NCBI GenBank assembly: GCA_963773745.1
Contig: CAVZCL010000004.1
Coordinates: 1 to 64,000, forward strand
Length of the DNA stretch: 64,000 nucleotides
Source of the DNA: UBA5069 sp963773745
Lineage (GTDB): Bacteria; Chloroflexota; Anaerolineae; Caldilineales; Caldilineaceae
Direction of reading: 5' to 3'
Shown piece after piece: positions 8,950 through 18,011 of the stretch. Every line of letters starts with the position of its first letter. Position 1 is the stretch's first letter. Under the pieces are notes generated by a model. It searched no databases. It was not told the origin of the DNA and saw only the letters and a list, made by a program, of their open reading frames with translations. Both the position numbers and the translations under genes were made by a program.

Positions 8950-9972
8950 TCACTGTTCCTTTGTTTCGGATTGTGCGCGCACCATTTTGACGGCCACCTC
9001 GATCGCCGCCAGCAGGCTCGCCGGATTGGCGCGGCCCGTCCCCGCGATATCAAACGCGGTGCCGTGGTCCACAGAGGTGCGGATGATGGGCAGCCCAATG
9101 CTTACGTTGACGCCATCCTCGAAGGCAAGCAGCTTCATGGGGATGTGCCCCTGATCGTGGTACATGGCGACCACAATGTCGAATTCGCCGCGCATGGCGC
9201 GCAGAAAGACTGTGTCGGGCGGCAGCGGGTCGCTCACGTTGAGGCCGCGCGCGCGCGCCCGCTCAACGGCCGGGCGGATCTGCGTTGCGTCTTCGCTGCC
9301 AAAGAGGCCGCTTTCGCCGGCGTGCGGATTCAGCCCCGCTACGGCAATGCGCGGCGCGGCAATCCCCAGCGCCTCGCACGCGTACTCTGCCAGGTCGATC
9401 ACCTCTTCGACGCGTGCCGGCGTCACGCGGCGAATCGCCTCGGCGAGGGGCACATGCGTGCTCACATGCACCACGCGCAGCGAGTCGCTCACCAGCAGCA
9501 TGCTGACACGGTCGGCCCCTGTACGCTCTGCCAGCAGCTCGGTGTGGCCGGCATAGGGGTAGCCGGCAAGGCGCATGGCCTCCTTGTTGAGCGGCGTGGT
9601 GACAATCGCGTCCACGTCGCCCGCGAGCGCCAGATCACAGGCCAGCGACACGGATTCCACCGCGGCATCACCTGCGGCGGCCGAAAGCACACCCGGTGCA
9701 ATCTCGGCCGGGTCGGCATTGTTCTGCTCAAGCAGGGGGATCGTCCCGACCGCATAGTCCGCGTCGGATGGCGTTTCCACACGCTCAAAGCGCAGCGGCG
9801 GCATTCCCAGCCACGTCGCGGCGCGCGCCAGCATCCGCGCGTCGCCGATGACCAGCGGGCGGCAGCGTGCAAAGACGGCTTCGTCCTGCAGCGCCTTGAC
9901 GATGATCTCGGGGCCCACGCCTGCGGGGTCGCCCTGGGTAATGGCAAGCAGGGGGCGCGTATCGTTGACCAT
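8950..9972 (-). CDS. pdxA2: PdxA-family 4-phosphate dehydrogenase (PdxA2-like)
   Basis: 340 aa, NAD-dependent oxidative decarboxylase fold. It opens with the signature TQGDPAGVGPE. Metal ligands are expected in THVPLAEAI, LNPHAGESG and MYHDQGHIPMK, all present; VNVSIGLPIIRTSVDHGTA is the conserved C-terminal block. In vitamin B6 synthesis PdxA oxidises 4-phosphohydroxythreonine. Next to a DUF1537 kinase, however, family studies place it as PdxA2, acting on 4-phospho-D-threonate or -erythronate to give dihydroxyacetone phosphate. Context favours PdxA2 here; no other B6 gene is present. It starts 2 bp after the ABM stop. Confidence 0.9.
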   Translation of the reverse strand: MVNDTRPLLAITQGDPAGVGPEIIVKALQDEAVFARCRPLVIGDARMLARAATWLGMPPLRFERVETPSDADYAVGTIPLLEQNNADPAEIAPGVLSAAAGDAAVESVSLACDLALAGDVDAIVTTPLNKEAMRLAGYPYAGHTELLAERTGADRVSMLLVSDSLRVVHVSTHVPLAEAIRRVTPARVEEVIDLAEYACEALGIAAPRIAVAGLNPHAGESGLFGSEDATQIRPAVERARARGLNVSDPLPPDTVFLRAMRGEFDIVVAMYHDQGHIPMKLLAFEDGVNVSIGLPIIRTSVDHGTAFDIAGTGRANPASLLAAIEVAVKMVRAQSETKEQ

Positions 9973-9974
9973 CT

Positions 9975-10280
9975 CTAGAAGCCCGCATCCTCGGGGAAGA
10001 CGTTGTTGAACATCATGCTGGTGCGCGGGGCGGCCATCATGGGAGCCACGCTGTCGCGCCAGGTGGCGTAGTGCGCCGTCTCCTTGTGGGCCACGGTAGC
10101 CTGGGGCGTGCGGTATGCCTCGCTGAGCACAAAGCGCGTGGGGTCGTCCGCCTGCTGCAGGATGTCGAAGCGGGCAATGCCCGGCTCCTGCACGCTGTTG
10201 CGGGCGTTTTCCATTGTGGCCGCCTTGAAAGCCTCGACGTCGGCAGGGTGGACCTGGATAAAGACGTGAACGACGAGCAT
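9975..10280 (-). CDS. Antibiotic biosynthesis monooxygenase (ABM) domain protein
   Basis: 101 aa, first gene of the DUF1537/pdxA2 operon. The ATG at 10280 has GGAGG 7 nt upstream. Single ABM/LsrG-like dimeric alpha-beta barrel: HVFIQVHPADVEAFK and the ARFDILQQADDP and YRTPQATVAHKETAHY strands are typical. Members act as cofactor-free monooxygenases or isomerases (as LsrG does on phosphorylated keto sugars), which would suit a sugar-acid pathway. The reaction is inferred. Confidence 0.85.
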   Translation of the reverse strand: MLVVHVFIQVHPADVEAFKAATMENARNSVQEPGIARFDILQQADDPTRFVLSEAYRTPQATVAHKETAHYATWRDSVAPMMAAPRTSMMFNNVFPEDAGF

Positions 10281-10675
10281 TGTGCCTCCACTTGGAAACG
10301 AAGAATCCACGTGCAATTGGTCAACACCTTTGTTGCTGGGTATCTTTGTTGGGTATCTTTGTTGGGTGCGCAACCGATAATTGTGGGCGCACACGAAGGA
10401 AACAGGGGCGCTACGGCCCTGCCAACACAGGCTGTAGCACAAGTATAACTCACGCAGGTTACGTAGCGACCCTTTTAACGCAAGCGCGAAGGCGAGACAA
10501 GGGCAGATTCGCGCCTGGGAGGTGCTCAATTTGTTGCCACTTGGAACGAAGAATCGAGCCCGTGGCGTTATGGCGAGCAGTGCAGCATGAACAGGGGTGC
10601 AGACAAGGACTTTGCACCCTCTGAACGCTGCGCAATGCAAAGCGCCGCGTTTACGCTCAGAAGCGAGCAATGACT
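10281..10675. other. Intergenic region with duplicated leader and short tandem repeat
   Basis: No gene is supported. It holds a tandem gggtatctttgtt repeat (10338-10366), an imperfect direct repeat (ccacttggaaacgaagaatc at 10288-10307, again with one base missing at 10537-10555) and, on the minus strand, a TATACT -10-like hexamer (10442-10447) that could serve the ABM operon. The repeated block includes the Shine-Dalgarno of the ABM gene, suggesting a local duplication. Confidence 0.5.
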
Positions 10676-12370
10676 ATGGCTATCACGCTTGAACTGTTTG
10701 CGCCACGTTGTCAATGAAACAGCAACTCAAGAGGCAATTGGGATAGCTGAACAAGCCGCTGAACATGCAGCAAGGATGACGGATGGTCACTTTCGCGCAG
10801 AAGTGAGCTGGCTGATGGAGACTATGAATACCAGTTTATCGTGCGCTCCAACAGCGAGTCCCTGAACGGATCAGATGGTTGAGGTCGGGGATCCCACAGC
10901 CGTGCGCATCACCGATGACGGTAAATCGGTGCTGATTGTGCGCGAGGGGAAGCCCATCCCTTTGGGCTCTATCGAATGGCAGAACGATCAGCACACCTTT
11001 GCCGACAACAGCCAACTCGTCATCTACGAGATGCACGTCGGCGACTTCAGCGGCGGTGAGGAGACGAGGAAGAGACGGGGGTGATTGGCACCTTCCGCTC
11101 CGCCCAACACAAGGTTGATTATCTGCGCGACCTGGGCGTCACGGCGGTGGAGCTCATGCCTGTCAACAGCTATCTCCGTCCCAGCGACTGGGGCTACAGC
11201 CAGCGCAGCGTTTACGCCGTGGAGAATTCCTACGGTTCGCCCGAGGATCTCTGCCGTTTTGTCGATGCGCTGCACGGCACAGGCATTCGCGTAATCCACG
11301 ACGGCGTCTACAACCACACTTCGGAAGATGCAATCCTCACGCAGATTGATTACACCTACTGGTTTTACGCCGTAAACCCGGACGACAAGGATCTGCAGTT
11401 CGGCCCCAAGTTTAACTACGAGTATTGCGATGAAGCGCTTGACGTTTACCCGGCGCGCACGCACGTGATTCACGCCATTCAGCAGTGGGTGCGCGGCTTC
11501 CACCTTGACGGCATCCGCTTTGACATGACGCGCGGGATCAAGCACTTTGACCTGCTGCGCTGGTTCCATGATGAAGCGGAACGCATGGACTTTGGTCGCC
11601 CCTTCATCACCATTGCCGAGCACCTGCCACCTGATCCGGCGATTGTTGTACCCACCGGCCCCATGGACGCAGCCTGGCATGAGGACTTTCGCACGCAACT
11701 GCTTGCCATGCTTGCAGGCACCGAGCAGGAGGGCAAGCAGCCGGACGATCTCGACGGGCTGGCGCGCATTCTGGACGCACGCAACGAAGGCTTTCCGAAT
11801 ACGCGCTGCGTGGTCAACTACCTTGACAACCACGACCACGATCGCCTGCTGTGGACGCTGACACAGGCGGGCGTCTTCAATCACGGTGCGCTCTGGCGGC
11901 GGGCCATGCTCGGCGCATCCATCCTGCTCACCGCCCCTGGTATCCCCATGATCTGGATGGGGCAGGAGTTTGGCGTGGCGGTGCCCAAGGACCCGGACCG
12001 CCGGCCACAGCCGCTTAGTTGGGCGCTGCTTGGCAACGAGCCAAACCGCGTGCTTCTGGAGCACTACAAGCGGCTCATTCGGCTGCGGCGCGAGATACCC
12101 GCACTTACCAGCGATACGATTGAAATTGTTGCCGTCGACAAGGAGCGGGGGTTGCTTGCATTCAAGCGCTGGACGGATGAAGGCAGCGTGGTGCTGGTGC
12201 TGATCAACACGCGCGATGAAGAAGCGCGTGACGTGCAGATTACGGCCCCGAATATCCCCAATGGTGTATGGCAGGAGTCGATGCGCGAAGTAACTGTGAC
12301 TGTAACAGAAAACAGGCTGACCGACAGCGTACCCGCAAGCGCCGTCAATATCTATATCAAAACGGCATGA
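10676..12370 (+). pseudogene. GH13 alpha-amylase / branching-enzyme-like glycosidase with eroded N-terminus
   Basis: From 11081 a 429-aa frame encodes the GH13 catalytic barrel: LGVTAVELMPVNSY, VIHDGVYNHTS (region I), GIRFDMTR (region II, nucleophile Asp), ITIAEH (region III, acid Glu) and VNYLDNHDHDR (region IV). The upstream N-terminal E-set domain is recognisable but split over frames: ITLELFAP from 10676, LADGDYEYQFIVRSN near 10810, VEVGDPTAVRITDDG from 10875 and LVIYEMHVGDFSGGE before a shift at about 11055. At least three indels and stops occur there. It resembles maltooligosyltrehalose hydrolase or branching-type GH13. A shortened protein starting at GTG 11081 would lack the family N-domain. 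Confidence 0.8.
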
Positions 12371-12443
12371 CGTAATGTGCACGCGTTGCTTGTACGCTTG
12401 ACACATGCACGGCGTCACGCATGGATGAAGAAAAGGCGATTCT

Positions 12444-13460
12444 ATGGCACAGATTGGCTTTCATTGCTCGCATGAAAACCATACACCGAGCGACCTGCTG
12501 CGCTATGTACAGATGGCGGAAGACAACGGCTTTGAGGCAGCAATGTGCTCCGACCACTTTATGCCCTGGCACGAAAGCGGACAAAGCGGCTTCGCGTGGT
12601 CATGGCTGGGTGCGGCCATGCATGCGACACACTTTGATTTCGGCGTTGTCTGCCGCGCCGGGACAGCGTTACCATCCGGCAATCATTGCGCAGGCGGTGG
12701 CTACGCTTGACGAACTCTTTCCAGCGCGCATTTGGTGCGCGCTGGGCAGCGGGCAGAACCTCAACGAGCACATTACGGGTGGCGGCTGGCCGGCCAAGCC
12801 GTTGCGCCAAAAGCGGCTTGAGGAGTGCGTACAGATTATGCGCCAGCTCTGGATGGGTGAGACTGTAACCCAGCGCGGGCTTGTCACAGTGGACGAAGCC
12901 AGGCTTTACACCCGCCCTACGACAACGCCGCGCATCTATGGAGCCGCGCTGAGCAACGAAAGCGCCGCCTGGGTGGGAGGCTGGGCAGAAGGCATTATTA
13001 CCACGGCCAAGCCTGTAGAGGAGCAAGCGCAGTTTATTGATGCCTTTCGCAGAAGCGGCGGCGCAGGCAAGCCCATGGCCCTGCAGGTGCTGGTGGCGTG
13101 GGATCCAGATATCGACCCGCGCGCCAGCAAGCATGGGAGAGGTGGCGCACAAACATTCATGGCGCGCGCGCACAGGCAGAATTGAAGATGCCCGCCGACT
13201 TTGACGCTGTTTCCTCACACGTGCGCCCTGAGGATATGGACCAGATGATGCGAATCTCGGCCAATCTTGACGACTATGTGACATGGTTGCAGCGCGATAT
13301 TGACATGGGTTTTGAACGCATTTACGTCTTTACGGCCATGCGCGATCAGGCCCCATTTATCGAAGCGTTTGGAAAGCACGTGCTGCCCCATCTCAACCTG
13401 CGTCGCGCAACGGATGCGGGACAGAATGGGAGCTCCCAAGGCGCTTCTGCAGCTGCATAA
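12444..13460 (+). pseudogene. LLM-class (F420/FMN-dependent) oxidoreductase, two frameshifts
   Basis: A TIM-barrel luciferase-like oxidoreductase of the TIGR03885 type in three frames. Frame 1 covers MAQIGFHCSHENH and CSDHFMPWHESGQSGFAWSW to about 12654. Frame 2 covers APGQRYHPAIIAQA, ALGSGQNLNEHITG and KRLEECVQIMRQLW to about 13125. Frame 3 covers WERWRTNIHGARAQ to EAFGKHVLPHLNLR. Each break is explained by one base. An ATG with a short spacer starts the gene 73 bp after the GH13 stop. Relatives of this subfamily sit next to GH13 genes, so the pair is an ancestral unit that is damaged throughout. Confidence 0.85.
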
Positions 13461-13495
13461 ACGCCACTTTCTGCGCAGGGACAGAGCACTCTTCC

Positions 13496-13543
13496 GACAA
13501 CAGCCGTGGATGGATCACGCGTGATCCATCCACGGCTGTTGTC
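13496..13543. repeat. 48-bp perfect palindrome
   Basis: Two 24-bp arms (left gacaacagccgtggatgg) meet without a loop at gatcacg/cgtgatc. It follows the LLM gene and could act as its terminator. No other copy is seen in the window. Confidence 0.85.
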
Positions 13544-13604
13544 ACATTTCAGCCTCTGGAACCGGCTTCGAACCCGGCTACCTAAAGTCAAACTACGAAG
13601 AAAC

Positions 13605-13772
13605 AACCGTTTCAACGCAAAGGCGCAAAGATGGCAAAGAGCGCAAAGAAAAAGCAAGAACGACAAAGAAAAGCACCGTAGCAGATGGAAGCTATGCGTT
13701 ATTGCCCTTCTTGTTGTTCTTGCTTTTTCTTTGCGCTCTTTGCCACCTTTGCGCCTTTGCGTTGAAACGGTT
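13605..13772. repeat. AACGCAAAGG-family palindrome (conserved-loop subfamily)
   Basis: Arms start aaccgtttcaacgcaaagg and end cctttgcgttgaaacggtt. The loop contains gcagatggaagctatgcgtt, which is nearly shared with the copies at 29113 and 59131. It ends 20 bp before the aceB stop codon. Confidence 0.85.
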
Positions 13773-13791
13773 ACTTCATCGTGGTATCAGT

Positions 13792-15375
13792 TTAGTCCAG
13801 CTTGTCATACGCAATCAGCGTGAGGAACTCGATGAACTCGGGCGCAAGCACAAGCTCGTCCATGAGCGCGACCGCCGTGGCGTAGTTCTCGGTGCTCGCC
13901 CCACCCAGCCTGGCCAGCTCCTCGTCGCGGATTGCGCGGTAGAGTGCGGCGGTCACGGGGCGGCCGTCATCCAGCGTCGCACCGTGGTGAATCCACTGCC
14001 AGAGCTGCGAGCGGGAGATCTCGGCCGTCGCGACATCCTCCATGAGGTTGTTGATGGCCGCCGCGCCGTTGCCCCCCAGCCACGCGTTCAGGTACTGCAG
14101 CGCCACGTTGATGTTGGCGCGCACCCCCGCCTCGGTTACCCTGCCGCCCTCAATCTCGGTATTGAGCAACTCGTAGTCCTGAACATCCACCTCGGGGCGC
14201 AGCCGCTCCTTCTGGTTGGGGCGGCTGCCCAGCACGGCGTCGAAGACTTCCATCGCGGTGGGCACAAGGTCGGGGTGGGCCACCCAGGTGCCGTCGCAGC
14301 CGTCGGCCGATTCGCGCTGCTTGTCCTCACGCACACGCGCCAGCGCATTTTCCGTGACCGCCATGTCGCGCCGGTTTGGGATGAAGGCGGCCATACCGCC
14401 GATGGCATGCGCGCCGCGCTTGTGGCAGGTTTGAATCATGCGCTCGGTGTAGGCGCGCATGAAGGGGACGGTCATTGTCACCTGTGCGCGATCGGGCAGG
14501 ATAAAGCGCTCGAGCTTGCGGAACTTCTTGATGACACTGAAGATGTAATCCCAGCGTCCGGCGTTGAGGCCGGAGGCATGGTCGCGCAACTCGAAGAGGA
14601 TTTCGTCCATCTCCATCGCGCCCAGAATCGTTTCAATCAGCACGGTGGCGCGCACGGAGCCGTGGGGAATCCCCAACGCCTTCTGCGCGTGGACGAAAAC
14701 GTCATTCCAGAGTGCCGCCTCGTGGCGTCCTTCGAGCTTGGGCAGGTAGAAGTAGGGGCCGCTGCCGCGCGCCAGCAGTTCATGCGCGTTGCGGAAGAAG
14801 TAGAGGCCGAAGTCGAAGAGGCTTGCGCTTATGGGCTCGCCATCGACCGTTACATGCTTCTCCACAAGGTGCCAGCCGCGCGGCCGCACGACAAGCGTGG
14901 CGACGGTGTCGTTGAGGGTGTAGGTGCGGCCATCGGGGTTGGTAAACTCAATTGTGCGCCGAATCGCGTCGGAGCAGTTGATTTGCCCCACAATCACATT
15001 CTCCCAGGTGGGCGAAAGCGCATCCTCGAAGTCGGCCATGAAGACCTTCGCGCCCGAATTGAGAGCGTTGATCATCATTTTGCGCTCGGTGGGGCCGGTG
15101 ATTTCCACGCGGCGGTCGTTCAGGTCTGCCGGTGTGGGGGCCACCTGCCACGTGGCGTCGCGCACGGCCTCGGTATCGGCGGGATAGGTGGGCATAAGGC
15201 CATTGTCAATGGCAAGCTGGCGGCGTGCGCGTGCGGCGCGCAGTTCCATGCGGCGCGGGTTGAAGGTGCGGTGGAGGTCGGCCACGAAAGCCAGCGCCTC
15301 GGGGGTGAGCACGGCGTGAACGGCGGGCGAAGGCGCGCCCAAAATGGCGACGCCGGCAGGGAGGTTGTCGGTCAT
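13792..15375 (-). CDS. aceB: Malate synthase A
   Basis: 527 aa, the usual length for the A isoform. It condenses glyoxylate with acetyl-CoA to malate. The ATG at 15375 has GGAG 8 nt upstream; the longer open frame lacks similarity. The core ITGPTERKMMINALNSGAK and VFMADFEDALSPTWENV, then RPRGWHLVEKH, FDFGLYFF and the catalytic block GRWDYIFSVIKKF are intact. C-terminal GVRANINVALQYLNAWLGG and SRSQLWQW are also canonical. No isocitrate lyase is adjacent, so glyoxylate may come from elsewhere in the genome or another route. Confidence 0.97.
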   Translation of the reverse strand: MTDNLPAGVAILGAPSPAVHAVLTPEALAFVADLHRTFNPRRMELRAARARRQLAIDNGLMPTYPADTEAVRDATWQVAPTPADLNDRRVEITGPTERKMMINALNSGAKVFMADFEDALSPTWENVIVGQINCSDAIRRTIEFTNPDGRTYTLNDTVATLVVRPRGWHLVEKHVTVDGEPISASLFDFGLYFFRNAHELLARGSGPYFYLPKLEGRHEAALWNDVFVHAQKALGIPHGSVRATVLIETILGAMEMDEILFELRDHASGLNAGRWDYIFSVIKKFRKLERFILPDRAQVTMTVPFMRAYTERMIQTCHKRGAHAIGGMAAFIPNRRDMAVTENALARVREDKQRESADGCDGTWVAHPDLVPTAMEVFDAVLGSRPNQKERLRPEVDVQDYELLNTEIEGGRVTEAGVRANINVALQYLNAWLGGNGAAAINNLMEDVATAEISRSQLWQWIHHGATLDDGRPVTAALYRAIRDEELARLGGASTENYATAVALMDELVLAPEFIEFLTLIAYDKLD

Positions 15376-15497
15376 GGGTGACTCCTGGCTGGTGTGCGGG
15401 CGCAAGCCACACGCCGGCAGTACGAATCATGCGGATGGAATGAGTTGATGATAGCGCGCCAACGTTGCGCGTGCATTCAGCCCGCGTTGAGAAAAAA

Positions 15498-15694
15498 CGA
15501 ACTTCTCAACGCAAAGGCGCAAAGAACAGCAAAGGGCGCAAAGAACAGCAAAGAACAGCGAACACAAGAGAAAAGGTCAGTCAATGAACCATATAGTACT
15601 CGCTGCAACACTGTATGGCTGGGTAGTTCTTTGCAGTTCTTGGCAGTTCTTTGCGCTCTTTGCTTCCTTTGCATCTTTGCGTTGAGACTGTTCG
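15498..15694. repeat. AACGCAAAGG-family palindrome
   Basis: Left cgaacttctcaacgcaaagg, right ctttgcgttgagactgttcg. This subfamily uses gcaaagaacagcaaag inside the arm. It lies between aceB and the orphan AMP-binding C-terminal domain. Confidence 0.8.
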
Positions 15695-15714
15695 TTGTTG
15701 AGGAGGCTTCGGCT

Positions 15715-16038
15715 TTATTCGCCCAACATCCAGCGCGCCACCTTGCCGGTGCGCGTCTTTGGCAGCGCCTCCACGAAGACGATCTCCATTGCGGGGGCCG
15801 TATCGCCGAGGTGCTGCGCGACATAGCCGGCGAGCGAGGCGCGCTGCGCGTCATCGGCCGTCGCGCCTTCTGCAAGCACCACGTAGACGCGCAGCGGCGC
15901 ATTGGTTATGGGGCTCTCGTCAGCAGGCCCGCCCGCCAGCGCGGCGGCCTCCACCACAGCCGGGTGGGCAATCAGCGCCCACTCCAGTGCAACGACGCTC
16001 GGGTCATTCTGCGGCTGCACGCCGCCTTCGCTGCTCAT
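15715..16038 (-). CDS. Stand-alone AMP-binding enzyme C-terminal domain (acetyl-CoA-synthetase-like)
   Basis: 107 aa from the ATG at 16038 (GGAG 8 nt upstream); GTG codons just 5' are alternatives. It contains only the mobile C-terminal domain of acyl-adenylate enzymes: HPAVVEAAALAGGPADE, then LRVYVVLAEGATAD, and the A10 motif PKTRTGKVARWML with the adenylation lysine. No adenylation N-domain occurs upstream, where an AACGCAAAGG palindrome begins within 20 bp. It is either a fragment left after element insertion or a free-standing domain. The intact RBS and clean frame leave the second possibility open. Confidence 0.7.
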   Translation of the reverse strand: MSSEGGVQPQNDPSVVALEWALIAHPAVVEAAALAGGPADESPITNAPLRVYVVLAEGATADDAQRASLAGYVAQHLGDTAPAMEIVFVEALPKTRTGKVARWMLGE

Positions 16039-16057
16039 CACCACCGCTCCGTTCCAG

Positions 16058-16237
16058 AAAACTGCTCAACGCAAAGGCGCAAAGGAAGCAAAGGGCGCAA
16101 AGAAGAAACAAGAAACGACCAAAGAAACAAAGTTGGAGATGAAGCACGTCTGTTTTCTGCTCCGGTCAGTCTCTTTTGCTTCTTTGCTTTTCCTCCGCGT
16201 TCTTTGCTCCCTCTGCGCCTTTGCGTTGCGCTGTTTT
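16058..16237. repeat. AACGCAAAGG-family palindrome
   Basis: Left aaaactgctcaacgcaaagg, right cctttgcgttgcgctgtttt. It separates the ECF S component from the orphan AMP-binding domain and starts 2 bp after the ECF-S stop codon on the minus strand, so it is probably its terminator. Confidence 0.8.
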
Positions 16238-16238
16238 G

Positions 16239-16793
16239 TTAGACGCTTGAGCCACCTTTGCCGCGGTCTATGCTCTTCCAAGCCGCCACCACGGCGATGG
16301 TCAGCGCAGCCGCCACCACCGACTCGAAGATCGCCTGCGGGACGACGGTGGGGATGATGGCCACGGGCAGAATGCCGAAGAGGATCCCCAGCCCAATGAC
16401 GACCACCGTATTGGTCAGGGTTCCTACGACAGCTGCCGCACCCAGGGCAAAGATCTCGTTCGTGCGCTTGAGGCCGATGTAGGCCAGCCATGCGCCCACG
16501 CCAATCAGCAGGCGGGGCAGAAAGAGCACAACGAAGGGCATCCACGCCGGCTGGCCGGCAAAGATGGGCAGCCCCGAAAAGCGCAGCAGCGCGTTGAGGC
16601 CGAAGACGGCGCCCACAATCACGCCCACAACCGGCCCTTCCAGCACGCCGCCAATAATCGCGGGCACGTGCATGACAGTTGCCTCGCTGGTGACGTTGGG
16701 TACGGGGAAGTAGCCCAGCCCTGTCAGCGCGAGCACCGACGAGACGGCGATCAGGATGCCCGCCACGACAATACTGCGTGTCGAAATCGTCAT
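16239..16793 (-). CDS. ECF transporter S component
   Basis: 184 aa with five or six hydrophobic segments, the size and layout of energy-coupling-factor substrate-binding subunits (DUF3816-like family). The conserved TVMHVPAIIGGVLEGPVVG stretch is typical of one vitamin-type subgroup; the substrate cannot be assigned from sequence. An EcfT-like gene lies upstream on the same strand, but no EcfA ATPase is in the window. Confidence 0.85.
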   Translation of the reverse strand: MTISTRSIVVAGILIAVSSVLALTGLGYFPVPNVTSEATVMHVPAIIGGVLEGPVVGVIVGAVFGLNALLRFSGLPIFAGQPAWMPFVVLFLPRLLIGVGAWLAYIGLKRTNEIFALGAAAVVGTLTNTVVVIGLGILFGILPVAIIPTVVPQAIFESVVAAALTIAVVAAWKSIDRGKGGSSV

Positions 16794-16822
16794 ACGCTCT
16801 CCTCTTTGTGCGTGCGGCTTGT

Positions 16823-16838
16823 GGGCGCCTCAGCGCCC
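16823..16838 (-). promoter_or_regulatory. Leader hairpin of ECF-S gene
   Basis: gggcgcctcagcgccc forms a 6-bp GC stem with a 4-nt loop about 30 nt before the ECF-S start. It may be part of a structured leader, but I could not match it to a known riboswitch class. Confidence 0.3.
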
Positions 16839-16873
16839 GTTGCCTACGCCTGGTTCCCCGTCATGATAGGGGC

Positions 16874-16902
16874 AGTCTACCCGATGCAGTGAGGCGGCGC
16901 AA
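16874..16902 (-). promoter_or_regulatory. Candidate ECF-S promoter
   Basis: On the minus strand, -35 TTGCGC (16902-16897), 17-bp spacer, -10 TAGACT (16879-16874). The predicted leader of about 70 nt includes the GC hairpin at 16823-16838. Confidence 0.4.
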
Positions 16903-16942
16903 CCAGTTGGCTGCGACGCAGAGGCGGTACGAGCGAGTACCG

Positions 16943-17114
16943 GCGACGCAAAGGCGCAAAGACGCAAAGAACAGCAACAGAAAGAAAGACACGAATGAAG
17001 ATAAAGGCGGATATCAGTTGTTACCCGTGTTGCCCCCGCCTTGATCTGCGCTCCTGTCTTTCTTGTCCTTGCTTTTCTTTGCGCTTTCTTTGCGTCTTTG
17101 CGCCTTTGTGTCGC
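16943..17114. repeat. AACGCAAAGG-family palindrome (GACGCAAAGG variant)
   Basis: Arms begin gcgacgcaaaggcgcaaag and end ctttgcgcctttgtgtcgc. It lies between EcfT and the ECF-S promoter. Confidence 0.8.
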
Positions 17115-17123
17115 AGCTAAATC

Positions 17124-18003
17124 TCAGGGCTGCCAGCGAATGCCGAAGAGTGCATTCTCCCACGCCGCCCAGGGCAGGCGCATGGCGGCAATCCACAGCA
17201 GCGCCGTCAAGGCAACCACGGCCCAGTCGCTGAGATGGCTGTTGAAGGTGACGAACTTGGTGCGCCCCTTGCCGCCCACATAGCCGCGCGCCTCCATGGC
17301 CACCACAAGCTCCTCGGCGCGGCGCAGCGCATTCACAAAGAGGGGCACGAAGAGGGGCATGCGCTCGCGCACCATCTTGTCGGGACGCCACCAGCGCCGC
17401 TCGCCAATGTCGGCGCCACGGCTGGCCTGCGCCTTCATGGTGCGATCCAGCTCATCGGCCAGCGTGGGGACAAAGCGCAGCGCAATCATGTTGGCCAGCG
17501 CCACTTCATGCGCGGGCAAGCCAATGCGCTGGAAGGGGGCGCAGCAGCATCTCGCTTGCGTGCGTCAGGTGCGAGGCCGTGGTCGTCAGCGTGAGCAGGC
17601 TTACGAGGAAGAGGAAGGCGACCACGCGCACGGCGCCCAGCAGCAGGATGTAGATGAGGCAGGGCGAGATCTGCACAAAGCGCCACTGGAAGAGCATGGT
17701 GCTGCAAGGCACATTCGGCCCCTGGAAGAAGAACTGTATGGCAAAGATGAAGATCAGCGCGCCCAGGCCTGGCAGCAGCCCGCGCAGCACATAGCGAATC
17801 TCCAGCTGCGCCAGGCGCGTCGTCACCATGAGGATGGCCAGCAGCAGCAGGCTGGCGAGAATGCTGCGCGTGGAAGCAATGGCCAGCCCCACAAAGAGGG
17901 TGGCCAGCAGCTTGGCGCGCGGGTCCAGCCGGTGGACGGGCGACTCGGCCGGAATGTACTGGCCAATGGTTACGTTACGCAGCAGTTCAAAGTCCGACGA
18001 CAT
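17124..18003 (-). CDS. ecfT: ECF transporter transmembrane component EcfT, frameshifted
   Basis: Integral membrane coupling subunit. ATG 18003 (MSSDFELLRN) starts the family-like sequence; PVHRLDPRAKLL is the conserved N-terminal motif. Hydrophobic segments follow at about residues 35-130. A GGGGG run (plus 17535-17539) carries one extra base: the upstream frame ends in LRPLPAHW, while the corrected frame reads PFQRIGLPAHEVALANMIALRF, the canonical continuation. The two EcfA-docking motifs are present as QASRGAD and EARGYVGG. The length is about 292 aa after correction. It probably works with the S component downstream. Confidence 0.88.
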
Positions 18004-18011
18004 ATGCGTGT

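Noticed and set aside
10810..10880. Selenocysteine reading of TGA codons in the GH13 N-terminal remnant
   Set aside because: Several stops and frame changes occur together, and none falls at a Cys/Sec position of the family; erosion or indels explain it better.
13608..13823. Cysteine- and leucine-rich short ORFs (LLFLCALCHLCAFAL type) in AACGCAAAGG elements
   Set aside because: The same peptide recurs at every copy of the palindrome in antisense pairs; it is a translation of the repeat, not a gene family.
16794..16900. Riboswitch upstream of the ECF S gene (THF, preQ1, TPP or cobalamin)
   Set aside because: There is a hairpin, but I could not match any conserved core of these classes; kept only as a leader hairpin.
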